Assembly: GCA_017615275.1 (NCBI GenBank)
Contig: JAGAAO010000099.1
Span: forward strand, 87,097 to 151,096
Direction: 5' to 3'
DNA: 64,000 bases
Origin: Butyrivibrio sp.
GTDB taxonomy: Bacteria > Bacillota > Clostridia > Lachnospirales > Lachnospiraceae
The notes beneath the pieces were generated by a model. That model was not told the origin of the DNA. It saw nothing but the letters and a program-made list of their open reading frames with translations, and searched no databases. The first letter of the stretch is position 1. Each line of letters begins with the position of its first letter. Both the position numbers and the translations under genes were made by a program. Shown here one piece after another: positions 44,417 to 56,773 of the stretch.

Positions 44417-46795
44417 ATGTTTGATTTTATAAGAACATATCAATTGGATATTATGCTGGGACTTTCCACTGCGTGTATGGCATTTGCATTTCTGTTATTT
44501 TTCACGCAGTTTCTGTCAATGAAAAGAAAATGGATACTTATTCTTATGGAATTTGTGGCGACTTTTCTTCTTTACTTTGACCGCTTGGCATATATGTATT
44601 CCGGAGATACAAGTCAAAAGGGATATGTAATTGTCAGAGTGAGCAACTTTTTTGTCTTTGCACTTACTGCGATGATTGTCTTTGCGTTTAACATGTACAT
44701 TGTGGATCTTATCTCGGTTGAGGCGAATGTAAAAAAGATTCCCAAGAGACTTATTTTTACAGGTACCGCAGCTGTGATTGAGATTATCCTTGTAGTGATA
44801 TCACAGTTTACAGGGATGTATTATTATTTTGATGAAAACAATACATATCACCGAGGACCGCTTTTCCTGGTGTGTTACATAATTCCTGTTGTCTGCCCGC
44901 TTATCCAGTATTCGGTTGTGAGGTGGTACAGGGCATCAATCAGCAGACTGGTTTACTTCTCGATTGTTGCGTACATTTTTGTTCCGATCATTGCGGGTAT
45001 AATTCAGATTTTTGAATATGGTATATCTATTGTAAACATGGCAATGGTGCTGGTTTCCATCACTATGTATGTTTCGATTTATCTTGATATCAATAAGACT
45101 GTTATGCGTGCGCATAAGATTGAAGTCGGCGAGCTGAAAGAAGGCGAACAACGCATGAAGCGTCTTTTTGATCAGACTACGTCGGCGTTTGTAAAGGCGA
45201 TAGAGAATAAAGACGAGTATGCAAAGGGACATTCCAAGAGAGTTGCCGATGTTGCCAGAGCAATTGCAGAGGCGGCGGGAAAAGATGAGGAGAAGTGCAA
45301 TGAAGTATATTATGCAGCGCTTCTTCACGATATAGGTATGGTTGGTATACCCGACAGTATAATTCAGAAACATTCGGAGCTTACGGAAGAAGAACACAAG
45401 ATATGGCAAAAGAAACCGATCATAAGCGGCGAGCTTCTGGCTGATATCACAGAATATCCCTACCTGAAAGACGGAGGGCTTTACAGTAACGAGAGATATG
45501 ACGGAAGCGGATATCCCGAAGGATTGAAGGGAGAGGAGATTCCTGATGTTGCAAGGATAATTGCAGTCGCGGATGCCTATGTTTCTATGACGTCCAATAA
45601 AAGATATCGTGAGTCGCTTCCCTATATTATGATAAGGCAGGAATTTGTGGAATTGTCGGGAACGCAGTTTGATCCCGAATATTCCAAGATAATGATCCAA
45701 ATAATGGATAAGGAGAATGCGAATAAAAAAGATGAAAGAGTTATGGAATCCGAGCTACTGTGTAAGGAGTATAAGGACGTGGTATCACTTGGAGTTCATG
45801 TGACTGATTCTTTTACCAAAGTATTTTTTGAAGCCGAAGAAGCGAAGACGAATGATGGTGATTATTCGTCGCCATCCATAATACTTTTTGATTCATATGA
45901 CAGACGTTTTCACAGAAGCGCCAAATCTATAGAGGCATTCAGATATCTGGAGTACGGGGAACTATGGCCTGACGGACATTATGTTTATACCGAGGCTCAG
46001 AACATGAAAGTCGAAGTAGAAGAGCAGGTTGACGAAGAGGGCAAAGCCGTAGCCGATAATAAAGGCCTTGAGAAATATGAAATATGCGCGGCAAAATATG
46101 ACGATCACATTACGCTTGAGATGAAAAACAGGATTCATAAGGTTAAAGCGATAATCGCACTTTCTGACAAAACAAAGGACGTATATATAGGAATTACAGG
46201 TGAGCGCTGCCATATAAAAAATATTACGGTGAATGAAACCGATATTAAGATCGGCGAAGGAGATATTGAGAGAATTTCTGATGTTATCAGCTATACAGAC
46301 CGCATCGAGTCTGATCTTCCGAATGTTCAGATAGACAGGAAGAGGTCTGCTTCAACTGACGGAATCAAGGTGGAGGAAGAACTTAGGCTGTATTTCCATT
46401 CGATGAGTCTTCCTGTTGCAAATCTCGTGTGGCACTGTCCGTATATTGTCATTTTCTATTCCGAAGACGGCAAAGTCGGAGGCAAGGACTATCGTGAGTA
46501 TGCGCTGATAAAGATCAACGGAGAAGTAACCGGAGATGAATCATGTTCCGAGAACAAGGTTTTCATGAAGAGAAAAGAGTCTTTTCAAGGCTGGGAAAAC
46601 TGGAAAGAAGCGACGAAGAACGGCATAGAATGTTTTGCACTGTTTGAGCGCAAAGCAAATAAGATTACGACAACAACGGAGAATCTTGGAATCGAGATAG
46701 AAAATACGACTATTATTCACGATGAACATCAGGATGTCTATGTTGCGCTTACGGGAGATGAAGTTGCGCTCACGGACATTCGAATTATGAAATAA
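44417..46795 (+). CDS. Membrane protein with degenerate HD-GYP domain and duplicated C-terminal domain
   Basis: 792 residues. Residues 1-225 hold about seven membrane helices. An HD-GYP-like domain (about 250-435) keeps GHS, HD304-305 and VADAY, but HDIGK is HDIGM, the expected His near 333 is absent (QKKP), and the HH pair is S357-N358 in SNERYDGSGYP. Several metal ligands are therefore missing, and phosphodiesterase activity is doubtful; it may only bind cyclic-di-GMP or partners. Residues about 440-792 are beta-rich and not recognised, with two related halves ending DVYIGITGERCHIKNITV and DVYVALTGDEVALTDIRI. Confidence 0.75.
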   Translation: MFDFIRTYQLDIMLGLSTACMAFAFLLFFTQFLSMKRKWILILMEFVATFLLYFDRLAYMYSGDTSQKGYVIVRVSNFFVFALTAMIVFAFNMYIVDLISVEANVKKIPKRLIFTGTAAVIEIILVVISQFTGMYYYFDENNTYHRGPLFLVCYIIPVVCPLIQYSVVRWYRASISRLVYFSIVAYIFVPIIAGIIQIFEYGISIVNMAMVLVSITMYVSIYLDINKTVMRAHKIEVGELKEGEQRMKRLFDQTTSAFVKAIENKDEYAKGHSKRVADVARAIAEAAGKDEEKCNEVYYAALLHDIGMVGIPDSIIQKHSELTEEEHKIWQKKPIISGELLADITEYPYLKDGGLYSNERYDGSGYPEGLKGEEIPDVARIIAVADAYVSMTSNKRYRESLPYIMIRQEFVELSGTQFDPEYSKIMIQIMDKENANKKDERVMESELLCKEYKDVVSLGVHVTDSFTKVFFEAEEAKTNDGDYSSPSIILFDSYDRRFHRSAKSIEAFRYLEYGELWPDGHYVYTEAQNMKVEVEEQVDEEGKAVADNKGLEKYEICAAKYDDHITLEMKNRIHKVKAIIALSDKTKDVYIGITGERCHIKNITVNETDIKIGEGDIERISDVISYTDRIESDLPNVQIDRKRSASTDGIKVEEELRLYFHSMSLPVANLVWHCPYIVIFYSEDGKVGGKDYREYALIKINGEVTGDESCSENKVFMKRKESFQGWENWKEATKNGIECFALFERKANKITTTTENLGIEIENTTIIHDEHQDVYVALTGDEVALTDIRIMK

Positions 46796-46817
46796 AGCTG
46801 ACTGATGAGGTAAAGAT

Positions 46818-47753
46818 ATGCCTAAAGAAAAACCGAAAATGGAATTTCGCTTTTACAATATTCCGAAAGGCGATTATGTTCTTGCAAAGCTCGGAAAGGG
46901 CTGGGAGCAGGAGTATGGTATCGGATATGGCAGAATGCTTCACTTTCACAATTATCTGGAAGTGGGCTATTGCTATCGCGGACGAGGCGAACTCCTTATA
47001 GAAGACAGAACATACATCTACGGAAACAAAATGTTTACCATAATTCCGGAGAACATTCCGCATACAACAATTTCAGCACCGGGAAACATTTGTAAATGGG
47101 AATTTTTGTTTATTGACATTAAGAATTTCATCCGTACGGAAATGAATTCGGAAGAAATGTCTGTTGAGGAGATGATAAAAATAGTGAACAGGCGCGGAAC
47201 GCTTAAGACAGCCGTAAATCATCCGACACTCAACACACTTATACTAAAGATTATTGAGGAATCCAGAAAAGAACAATTGTATTACAGAGAAAGCATCAAA
47301 GGCTACCTGCGAGCTTTTGTGATAGAAGTGCTCCGACTCGATGAAGAAAGAGAGCGTGCCGGCGGCAATAGGATAAGTGATTTTGTTCGCAATGCCATTG
47401 AGTTTATCAATGTTCATTACGCAGAAGATCTGAAAATATCCGATGTTGCGAGAAGCTGTGATGTAAGCGAAAGTCACTTCCGCAGGATGTTTGAAAACAG
47501 TATGCATATGAAACCCATGGACTACATCAACATGGTCAGGGTTGACGAAGCATGTCGACTGATAAGACGCAGGGAAAATTCCCTTGAGCAGATCGGAATT
47601 TCTGTGGGTTACGATACTGCTTCAACTTTTATCAGAAACTTCAAAAAGCTCACAGATATGACGCCCAGGCAGTGGCGGGATGTTCAGGCACAGGGAGGAA
47701 TAGTCCGCAGCGGATACCATATTTCCGCACAAAAAGGATGGGAAGCTGACTGA
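46818..47753 (+). CDS. AraC family transcriptional regulator with cupin sensor
   Basis: 311 residues. The N-terminal cupin-like ligand domain (LHFHNYLEVGYCYRGRGEL) and the C-terminal AraC double helix-turn-helix (ISDVARSCDVSESHFRRMF, then IGISVGYDTASTFIRNFKK) are complete. Such proteins sense a sugar and activate uptake genes. It lies 22 bases after the degenerate HD-GYP gene and 126 bases before the solute-binding protein gene, so it bridges the signalling operon and the galactoside operon. Most likely target: the promoter region at 47754-47879. Confidence 0.9.
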   Translation: MPKEKPKMEFRFYNIPKGDYVLAKLGKGWEQEYGIGYGRMLHFHNYLEVGYCYRGRGELLIEDRTYIYGNKMFTIIPENIPHTTISAPGNICKWEFLFIDIKNFIRTEMNSEEMSVEEMIKIVNRRGTLKTAVNHPTLNTLILKIIEESRKEQLYYRESIKGYLRAFVIEVLRLDEERERAGGNRISDFVRNAIEFINVHYAEDLKISDVARSCDVSESHFRRMFENSMHMKPMDYINMVRVDEACRLIRRRENSLEQIGISVGYDTASTFIRNFKKLTDMTPRQWRDVQAQGGIVRSGYHISAQKGWEAD

Positions 47754-47809
47754 ATAGTCGAATTTGCAAAAAAGAGAGTTTTTTATAATAACTATCATCA
47801 AAATTTAAG

Positions 47810-47818
47810 TGCTATGCT
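47810..47818 (+). promoter_or_regulatory. Possible extended -10 promoter of the ABC-lacZ operon
   Basis: TGCTATGCT fits an extended -10 element about 60 bases before the ATG at 47880. No good -35 box lies upstream, which is expected if an activator such as the AraC protein is needed. A TATAAT at 47784-47789 has its nearest -35 like box only 14 bases away. Confidence 0.35.
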
Positions 47819-47879
47819 AAATTTATCCAGTGAAACCTTACAGCATAAAAGATGCTGTTTAAGCACAAAGGAGGTATTT

Positions 47880-49280
47880 ATGAAGAAGAAGTTATTAACA
47901 ATGACGTTGACTCTCACAATGGTTGCAGGCATGCTTAGTGCGTGTAACGGATCTGCAAATACTCCCGCAGATAATTCGGGAAATGCAGAAGCTTCAGACG
48001 CTACAGGTGCTACAGACGGTGCTGCACCCACTGAAGAAGGAAGTACCGATCTCGGTGGAGTATCTGATGATGCCAACACTCTTACAGTTGCCGCTTGGGA
48101 TCCTAATTTCAACATTCCCGCTCTTCAGGCAGCAGAGGCAGCTTTCCAGAAAAAGAACCCTGATTTCAAACTTGTGATCAATACAGTATCAGGTTCTCAG
48201 GATGTGGAGAATGCCGTAACAAATGCAGCTTCTGCAGGCGATTACAGCACACTTCCCGATATTGTTCTTTTCCAGGATCATTATATTCAGCAGTACGTTA
48301 CAAACTATCCGGATGCATGGCAGGATCTTTCCGGTGCATCAATTAAATGGGATGATTTCGGTGCTGAGAAGCTTTCATACAGCACAATAGAAGGAAAGCA
48401 TTACGGAGTTCCCGTTGATAACGGTACTGCAATATTTGCATATAGAACAGATATTCTTGAGCAGTGCGGATATACCATTGATGATGTTACAGGTATCACA
48501 TGGGATCGTTGGCTTGAGATCGGACGTGAAGTTAAGGAGAAAACCGGAAAGTATCTCCTTTCAATGGATCATTCCGGAGATGACCTTCCTTATATGTTCA
48601 TGCAGGCAGAGGGACTTTCTCAGTGGAAAGACGGCAAGCCTGACATCGTAGGTAACGACACATACCAGAAGCTTCTTCAGGTTATCGTTACAGGAGCAGA
48701 CGACGGTGTTATTCTTCTTTGCAACAGCTGGTCAGAATACACTGATGAATCAATCGTTGGCGATCAGGTTGCCGGTGTTATGAACGGAAACTGGATTATT
48801 CCTACTATCAAGCAGGTTAAAGAGAACAGTGGAAAATGGGCACTTACAACTATTCCTACACTTTCCGGCAAGGAAGGTTATGCAGCAAACGGTGGTTCTT
48901 CACTCTATGTAACATCCAATTGCCAGAAGGTTGATCTTGCACAGGAATTCCTCGCTTATACATTAGGTGGCGGCGAAGGAGCAACTGAGACATATGACAA
49001 TGCACTTAAGAACGGCGGTGTTATCACATGCTGCATCAGCGCAGGTAAGTCATCTGTTTATCAGGAGCCTGATGAGTACTTCAACGGACAGGCAATCTAT
49101 GCTGACATCGTTAAGATGGGCGCAAGTGTTCCCGTAGTTGAGCAGAACGATTTCCATTACAATCTTCGTACAGCAATCGGCACAGCAATCACAAATGCTA
49201 CAAAAGCCGGCGGCGGAGCAGATTTGACAACAGAAATACAGTCAGCAGCACAGGATATTGATCGTCAGATGAGCCTCTGA
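47880..49280 (+). CDS. Sugar ABC transporter solute-binding lipoprotein
   Basis: 466 residues from the ATG at 47880, 5 bases after AAAGGAGGT; a longer ATG upstream is rejected. The signal peptide ends in LSAC, a lipobox, so the mature protein is a membrane-anchored lipoprotein with an acidic Ala/Thr-rich linker (about residues 25-60). The rest is a family 1 solute-binding fold (LTVAAWDPNF start). With the two permeases and LacZ downstream, it probably binds a galactoside. An ATPase gene is not in this operon, so a shared MsiK-like ATPase elsewhere is expected. Confidence 0.9.
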   Translation: MKKKLLTMTLTLTMVAGMLSACNGSANTPADNSGNAEASDATGATDGAAPTEEGSTDLGGVSDDANTLTVAAWDPNFNIPALQAAEAAFQKKNPDFKLVINTVSGSQDVENAVTNAASAGDYSTLPDIVLFQDHYIQQYVTNYPDAWQDLSGASIKWDDFGAEKLSYSTIEGKHYGVPVDNGTAIFAYRTDILEQCGYTIDDVTGITWDRWLEIGREVKEKTGKYLLSMDHSGDDLPYMFMQAEGLSQWKDGKPDIVGNDTYQKLLQVIVTGADDGVILLCNSWSEYTDESIVGDQVAGVMNGNWIIPTIKQVKENSGKWALTTIPTLSGKEGYAANGGSSLYVTSNCQKVDLAQEFLAYTLGGGEGATETYDNALKNGGVITCCISAGKSSVYQEPDEYFNGQAIYADIVKMGASVPVVEQNDFHYNLRTAIGTAITNATKAGGGADLTTEIQSAAQDIDRQMSL

Positions 49281-49317
49281 TAATCAGATATAACATCGAT
49301 TTTTAGTTGAATTATCG

Positions 49318-49347
49318 CAGGGAATCGGATCTTCCGGTTCCCTGTTT
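49318..49347 (+). terminator. Hairpin between binding-protein and permease genes
   Basis: An 11-pair stem with one G-U pair (CAGGGAATCGG at 49318-49328, CCGGTTCCCTG at 49334-49344) is followed by TTTG only. It is probably a partial terminator or mRNA-protecting hairpin that lets more binding protein than permease be made, as is common in ABC operons. Confidence 0.6.
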
Positions 49348-49361
49348 GTAAAAGGAGAACA

Positions 49362-50262
49362 ATGAGTAGCAATATAAATAAACCCAGCGTGGTAAGAAAA
49401 AAACAGCTGCGGGCAGGATGGCTATTCCTTACCCCGGCTTCTATACTGATTTTTATCATGAGTTTCTATCCGATGATAATGGCTTTCATTACTTCATTAA
49501 AGACAGGATCCGGAGCAAAACTCAAATGGGGCGACCCGCTTTTTGTCAATTATTTTAAGAACATTCCCGCGGACGCGACATTTTTACGTTCCATGGGAAA
49601 TACGTTTCTGTATCTGATCATAGAAGTTCCGATAATGCTTGTTTTTGCGATTCTTCTGGCACAGATACTTAACAATAAGGATATCAAATTCAGAGGTCTG
49701 TTCAGAACCATGGTATTCATGCCCTGTGCAGTATCGCTGGTTTCATATTCACTTATATTCAGATCCCTGTTCGCAAGGGAAGGCCTTATAAACTCTGTGC
49801 TTTCCGGATTGGGTCTGATATCCGAGAATATCAACTGGCTTGGTACGACTGGAACCGCAAGAGCGGTTATCATCATAGGTCTTATTTGGAGATGGACCGG
49901 TTATAACATGGTATTTTATCTGGCAGGACTTCAGAATATCGAATACTCGGTATATGAGGCAGCAAAGATAGACGGATCAAGCGGTTGGAATACATTCTGG
50001 TATATTACGGTACCGTTGCTTAAGCCCGTCATTGTTATGACTGCGATCATGTCAATAAACGGAACTCTGCAGTTGTTTGATGAGTCGGTCAACCTTACAA
50101 ACGGAGGTCCCGCAAATACATCGATTACAATGTCCCATTATATATGGAATGAGGCGTTTGGTCAGGGTGTAGGCCACTTCGGTTACGCATCCGCAATGTC
50201 CTTTATTATCTTTATCTTGGTTGCGATACTGGCTGCAATCAATTTGAAAGTAGGTGATACAC

Positions 50263-50270
<8 letters not shown>
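49362..50270 (+). CDS. Sugar ABC transporter permease, MalF/UgpA type
   Basis: 302 residues, six membrane helices. The cytoplasmic EAA loop reads YEAAKIDGSSGWNTFWYITVP, the contact site for the ATPase; the key part is EAAKIDGSSGWNTFW. AAAGGAGAAC precedes the ATG. It pairs with the next permease to form the channel. The stop overlaps the next gene by 8 bases when that gene starts at 50263. Confidence 0.92.
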
Positions 50271-54170
<3,900 letters not shown>

Positions 54171-54194
54171 AAGAATAATGAGCTAATGTTTTTT

Positions 54195-54231
54195 GCGCCT
54201 GCCGATATTGATTCGGCAGGCGCTTTTGATT
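54195..54231 (+). terminator. Rho-independent terminator after lacZ
   Basis: An 11-base perfect GC-rich stem (GCGCCTGCCGA at 54195-54205 and its complement at 54213-54223) has a 7-base loop and is followed by TTTTGATTTTT. Confidence 0.92.
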
Positions 54232-54249
54232 TTTTAGCGGAAAAAACTG

Positions 54250-54280
54250 TTGACTCCGACGTTACGTCATGGTTTAAGCT
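54250..54280 (+). promoter_or_regulatory. MerR-type promoter with 19-base spacer and embedded operator
   Basis: TTGACT (54250-54255) and TAAGCT (54275-54280) are separated by 19 bases, two more than normal. The spacer holds the palindrome GACGTTACGTC (54258-54268). Long spacers with a dyad between the boxes are the signature of MerR-controlled promoters, where the regulator untwists the DNA. The MerR gene starts 29 bases downstream, so this is probably self-regulation. Confidence 0.75.
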
Positions 54281-54308
54281 ATAGTTACACGTGAAGGAGA
54301 TGAAAGCC

Positions 54309-55037
54309 ATGAAGACAGTAAATGAAGTAAGTAAACTGACAGGAGTGAGTATACGCACCTTGCGGTATTACGACAAAATAGGACTCTTAAAGCCGGCGGA
54401 ATATACGGAGTCCGGCTACAGGCTGTATGACGATGCGGCACTGGAGAAATTACAACAGATTTTGCTGTTCAAAGAGCTTGAGTTTCCGCTAAAGGATATA
54501 AAAGAAATAATAAACAGATCTGATTTTGACAAAACAAAGGCACTGGAGCAGCAGATTGAACTCTTGGAACTTAAGAAGGAGCATATTGAGAATCTGCTTA
54601 ACCTCTGCAAATTCCTTAAAGTGAGAGGAGTGAGAAAATTGGATTTTACGGCATTTGATAGCAGTAAGCTTGATGAATACTCAAGAAAAGCAAAGGAACA
54701 GTGGGGACAGACTCCCGCATATAAAGAATATGAGGAAAAAAGTAAGAACTGGACCAAAGAATACGAAAGTGGCCTTATGGCTGATTTCACAAAGCTTTTT
54801 GAGGAGTTTGGAACCATGAAAGAGATGGATCCTGCATCGAAGGAAGTTCAGTCTCAGGTAAAAAAAGTGCAGGATTTCATCACAGATAACATGTATACTT
54901 GTACCAAAGATATTCTTTACGGTTTGGGAACATGGTATGTAGGTGGCGGTGAGATCACCGAAAACCTGGAAAAGATGGGAGGAAAGGGAACGGCTGAGTT
55001 TATCTTCAGTGCTATAAAGATTTATTGCGGAAGGTAA
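54309..55037 (+). CDS. MerR family regulator with TipAS-like effector domain
   Basis: 242 residues from the ATG at 54309, 9 bases after AAGGAG; in-frame starts at 54291 and 54300 overlap that site. The N-terminal MerR helix-turn-helix reads TVNEVSKLTGVSIRTLRYYD, followed by the dimer helix (about 75-115). The C-terminal 130 residues fit the TipAS drug-binding domain (SKNWTKEYESGLM, AEFIFSAIKIY). There is no CueR-type metal-binding cysteine loop. It probably responds to a peptide antibiotic or other small molecule and controls its own promoter at 54250. Confidence 0.85.
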   Translation: MKTVNEVSKLTGVSIRTLRYYDKIGLLKPAEYTESGYRLYDDAALEKLQQILLFKELEFPLKDIKEIINRSDFDKTKALEQQIELLELKKEHIENLLNLCKFLKVRGVRKLDFTAFDSSKLDEYSRKAKEQWGQTPAYKEYEEKSKNWTKEYESGLMADFTKLFEEFGTMKEMDPASKEVQSQVKKVQDFITDNMYTCTKDILYGLGTWYVGGGEITENLEKMGGKGTAEFIFSAIKIYCGR

Positions 55038-55040
55038 ATT

Positions 55041-55907
55041 GTGATGCAAGGTTTTTCCTTTGGTAAAATGGCTAAAATGAATTCATTTATAAGACTTACG
55101 GATTATAAGAAAAGTGAATTATTGGAAATCTTTGAAATTGCTGATTCTATAGAGCAGTATGATGGCTTTTTAAAGGGAAAGACCGTGGTCATGTTTTTTC
55201 CGTCTTCGAGCATAAGAACCAGAGTGGCTTTTGAAAAAGGCATCTATCTTCTGGGCGGGCAATCTGTATTATTTGAACCCGCAACTTTGGATAAAAAAGA
55301 AGATATCAGGGATGTGTGCGGGTATCTGCAGAATTGGGCGGATGCAGTCATAGTGCGCTATCCTGACATTACTATGCTCGATGGAATGGCAGAAGCCATG
55401 AAAATACCTGTTATAAATGCGCTTACAGATGAGAACCATCCTTGTGAAATGATGTCTGATCTATATACGCTTTCAAAGATCAGGTCTGATTATCTGAAGG
55501 ATAAGTATCTGTTTGTTGGCGTAGACGGAAACATAGGTAGAGCCTGGAAGGAAGCATCGGACGCATTCGGATTTGAATTGACACAGAGTGCTCCCGCGAA
55601 GTATAAGATCGCGGGAGTACCTTGTAATGAAAATTTGAAGGATGCAATCGCAGGAAAAGATATTATTTGCACAGATTCCATCCCTTCAGATATGCCGGAT
55701 GATTTCAAGGATTACCGGATTTCCGGGAGCGTTATGGAATCAGCAAATAAAGGTGCCGTCCTGAATCCGTGTCCACCATTTTACAGAGGCGAAGAAGTAA
55801 CAGAAGATGTAATTGATTCTGATTATTTTGTGGGATATGAGTTCAAAAAGAGTCTGCTAAAGGTTCAGCAGGCGATATTGATTTACTGCTTGTCTAAGGA
55901 ATGCTGA
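55041..55907 (+). CDS. Ornithine/aspartate carbamoyltransferase family protein, altered motif
   Basis: 288 residues from the GTG at 55041, or 287 from the ATG at 55044; GGAAGG lies upstream across the MerR stop. The carbamoyl-phosphate loop SSSIRTRVAFEKG and HPCEMMSDLYT are those of the OTCase family. The usual ornithine loop HCLP is NPCPPFYRGEEV here, and the protein is about 30 residues shorter than typical OTCases. It may act on another amino or guanidino substrate. It sits alone among regulators and small genes, not in an arginine operon, and may share the MerR promoter. Confidence 0.7.
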   Translation: MMQGFSFGKMAKMNSFIRLTDYKKSELLEIFEIADSIEQYDGFLKGKTVVMFFPSSSIRTRVAFEKGIYLLGGQSVLFEPATLDKKEDIRDVCGYLQNWADAVIVRYPDITMLDGMAEAMKIPVINALTDENHPCEMMSDLYTLSKIRSDYLKDKYLFVGVDGNIGRAWKEASDAFGFELTQSAPAKYKIAGVPCNENLKDAIAGKDIICTDSIPSDMPDDFKDYRISGSVMESANKGAVLNPCPPFYRGEEVTEDVIDSDYFVGYEFKKSLLKVQQAILIYCLSKEC

Positions 55908-55928
55908 TTTGATCAGCGTTCCTTTTTC
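55896..55928 (+). terminator. Terminator overlapping the carbamoyltransferase stop codon
   Basis: A 13-pair stem with one G-U pair (AAGGAATGCTGAT at 55896-55908, ATCAGCGTTCCTT at 55912-55924) has a 3-base loop and is followed by TTTC. The stop codon at 55905-55907 lies inside the left arm. Confidence 0.75.
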
Positions 55929-56014
55929 TCTAAATAACCGTAGCAAAAGTTATATACATTAAGTGCATTCAGACTGGGATTTACAAACGGCCTTATGAGT
56001 GAGAGTATGATTAT

Positions 56015-56455
56015 ATGGTTTTTAATAGTTCTTTTGGGAATAGGCATAGAAAAAGAATATTATTACTGATAATGTTGATCGTCATTATTGACGGTCTGTT
56101 TTTACTTGCCCGTGAAACGGTAGATTTTTCTGACCATATTGGCATTGTAGAGATTTCTAATCCGAGGTCGCAGAGCATACCTCTGAGAAACAATGTCATG
56201 AAAAAATCTCACGATTCTTATATTATATCTGTGGCGGAAGTCGGAGATGTCAACTCTGTGATTGAAGTTATCAAGAAGCTTGAAAAGACTTCCGGCACAA
56301 AGAGAATTGTCATACTGACTCTCTTTTTATGCATTCTAATGTCTGAGGGAGTGCAGGTAAAAACTGTTCTTCCTTCAATCTTTCCATGGACGGATATCAT
56401 CTTGTCCAGAAGCAGAGTCATCCGCTATATACAAAGGCAGGATGGGGCTAAATAA
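56015..56455 (+). CDS. Small hypothetical membrane-anchored protein
   Basis: 146 residues. A basic start (NRHRKR) precedes a membrane helix at about residues 14-32 (ILLLIMLIVIIDGLFLLA). The middle section (about 40-95) is soluble, with two beta-like strands. A second hydrophobic stretch (about 96-112, IVILTLFLCILM) may be a buried strand-helix or a second membrane segment. No clear ribosome binding site is seen, so the start is uncertain. I recognise no family. It follows the carbamoyltransferase terminator and stands alone. Confidence 0.5.
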   Translation: MVFNSSFGNRHRKRILLLIMLIVIIDGLFLLARETVDFSDHIGIVEISNPRSQSIPLRNNVMKKSHDSYIISVAEVGDVNSVIEVIKKLEKTSGTKRIVILTLFLCILMSEGVQVKTVLPSIFPWTDIILSRSRVIRYIQRQDGAK

Positions 56456-56530
56456 TCTTTTTATCTTCCAACAATATAACTGAAAAAAATGCATTGAGCT
56501 GCAGATATGCGGCAAAAAAAGGAGATAGAA

Positions 56531-56665
56531 ATGGTTGCGAATGTGATAGCTATATTTTGCACGGTCCTTATGGTCGGTGCTCTTATTTGGGTTGCCATAA
56601 GTGAGGCCAAGACGCCAAAAGATACAGAAGAAAAAGATGAGGATAATGACGACAAAATCCTGTAA
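56531..56665 (+). CDS. 44-residue single-helix membrane protein
   Basis: A very small gene with a good GGAGAT site 5 bases before the ATG. The first 23 residues form a membrane helix (VIAIFCTVLMVGALIWVAI), followed by a highly acidic cytoplasmic-type tail rich in Lys, Asp and Glu. This shape is typical of small regulatory or stabilising membrane peptides, but no family is recognised. The next feature downstream is the inverted repeat at 56681. Confidence 0.55.
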   Translation: MVANVIAIFCTVLMVGALIWVAISEAKTPKDTEEKDEDNDDKIL

Positions 56666-56680
56666 ACTATAATATATTAG

Positions 56681-56714
56681 TTGTATTGGGGCACGGAAAC
56701 ATGCCCCAATACAA
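56681..56714. repeat. 13-base perfect inverted repeat without T run
   Basis: TTGTATTGGGGCA (56681-56693) and its exact complement (56702-56714) enclose an 8-base loop, CGGAAACA. No T run follows on either side in good position, so it is a poor terminator. It lies 60 bases before the methyltransferase start, where it could be an mRNA-level control element or an operator. Confidence 0.6.
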
Positions 56715-56773
56715 TGAAAGGTGCAAGATATAACATTGATTTTTGAAAGTGGGAAACGATGGAGGCAGATCTT

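Noticed and set aside
44936-45700. Long minus-strand open frame of 254 codons
   Set aside because: It lies fully opposite the HD-GYP-like gene, has no ribosome binding site, and its composition (many His, Arg, Ile, Asn) is that of an antisense shadow.
47764-47789. TTGCAA and TATAAT as the promoter before the binding-protein gene
   Set aside because: The spacer is only 14 bases, too short for normal sigma-A recognition; the extended -10 at 47810 was preferred.
54309-55037. MerR protein as a CueR-type copper regulator of the nearby copA
   Set aside because: The C-terminal part is a TipAS-like drug-binding domain and lacks the short cysteine-containing metal loop; copA is also more than 2 kb away behind a terminator.
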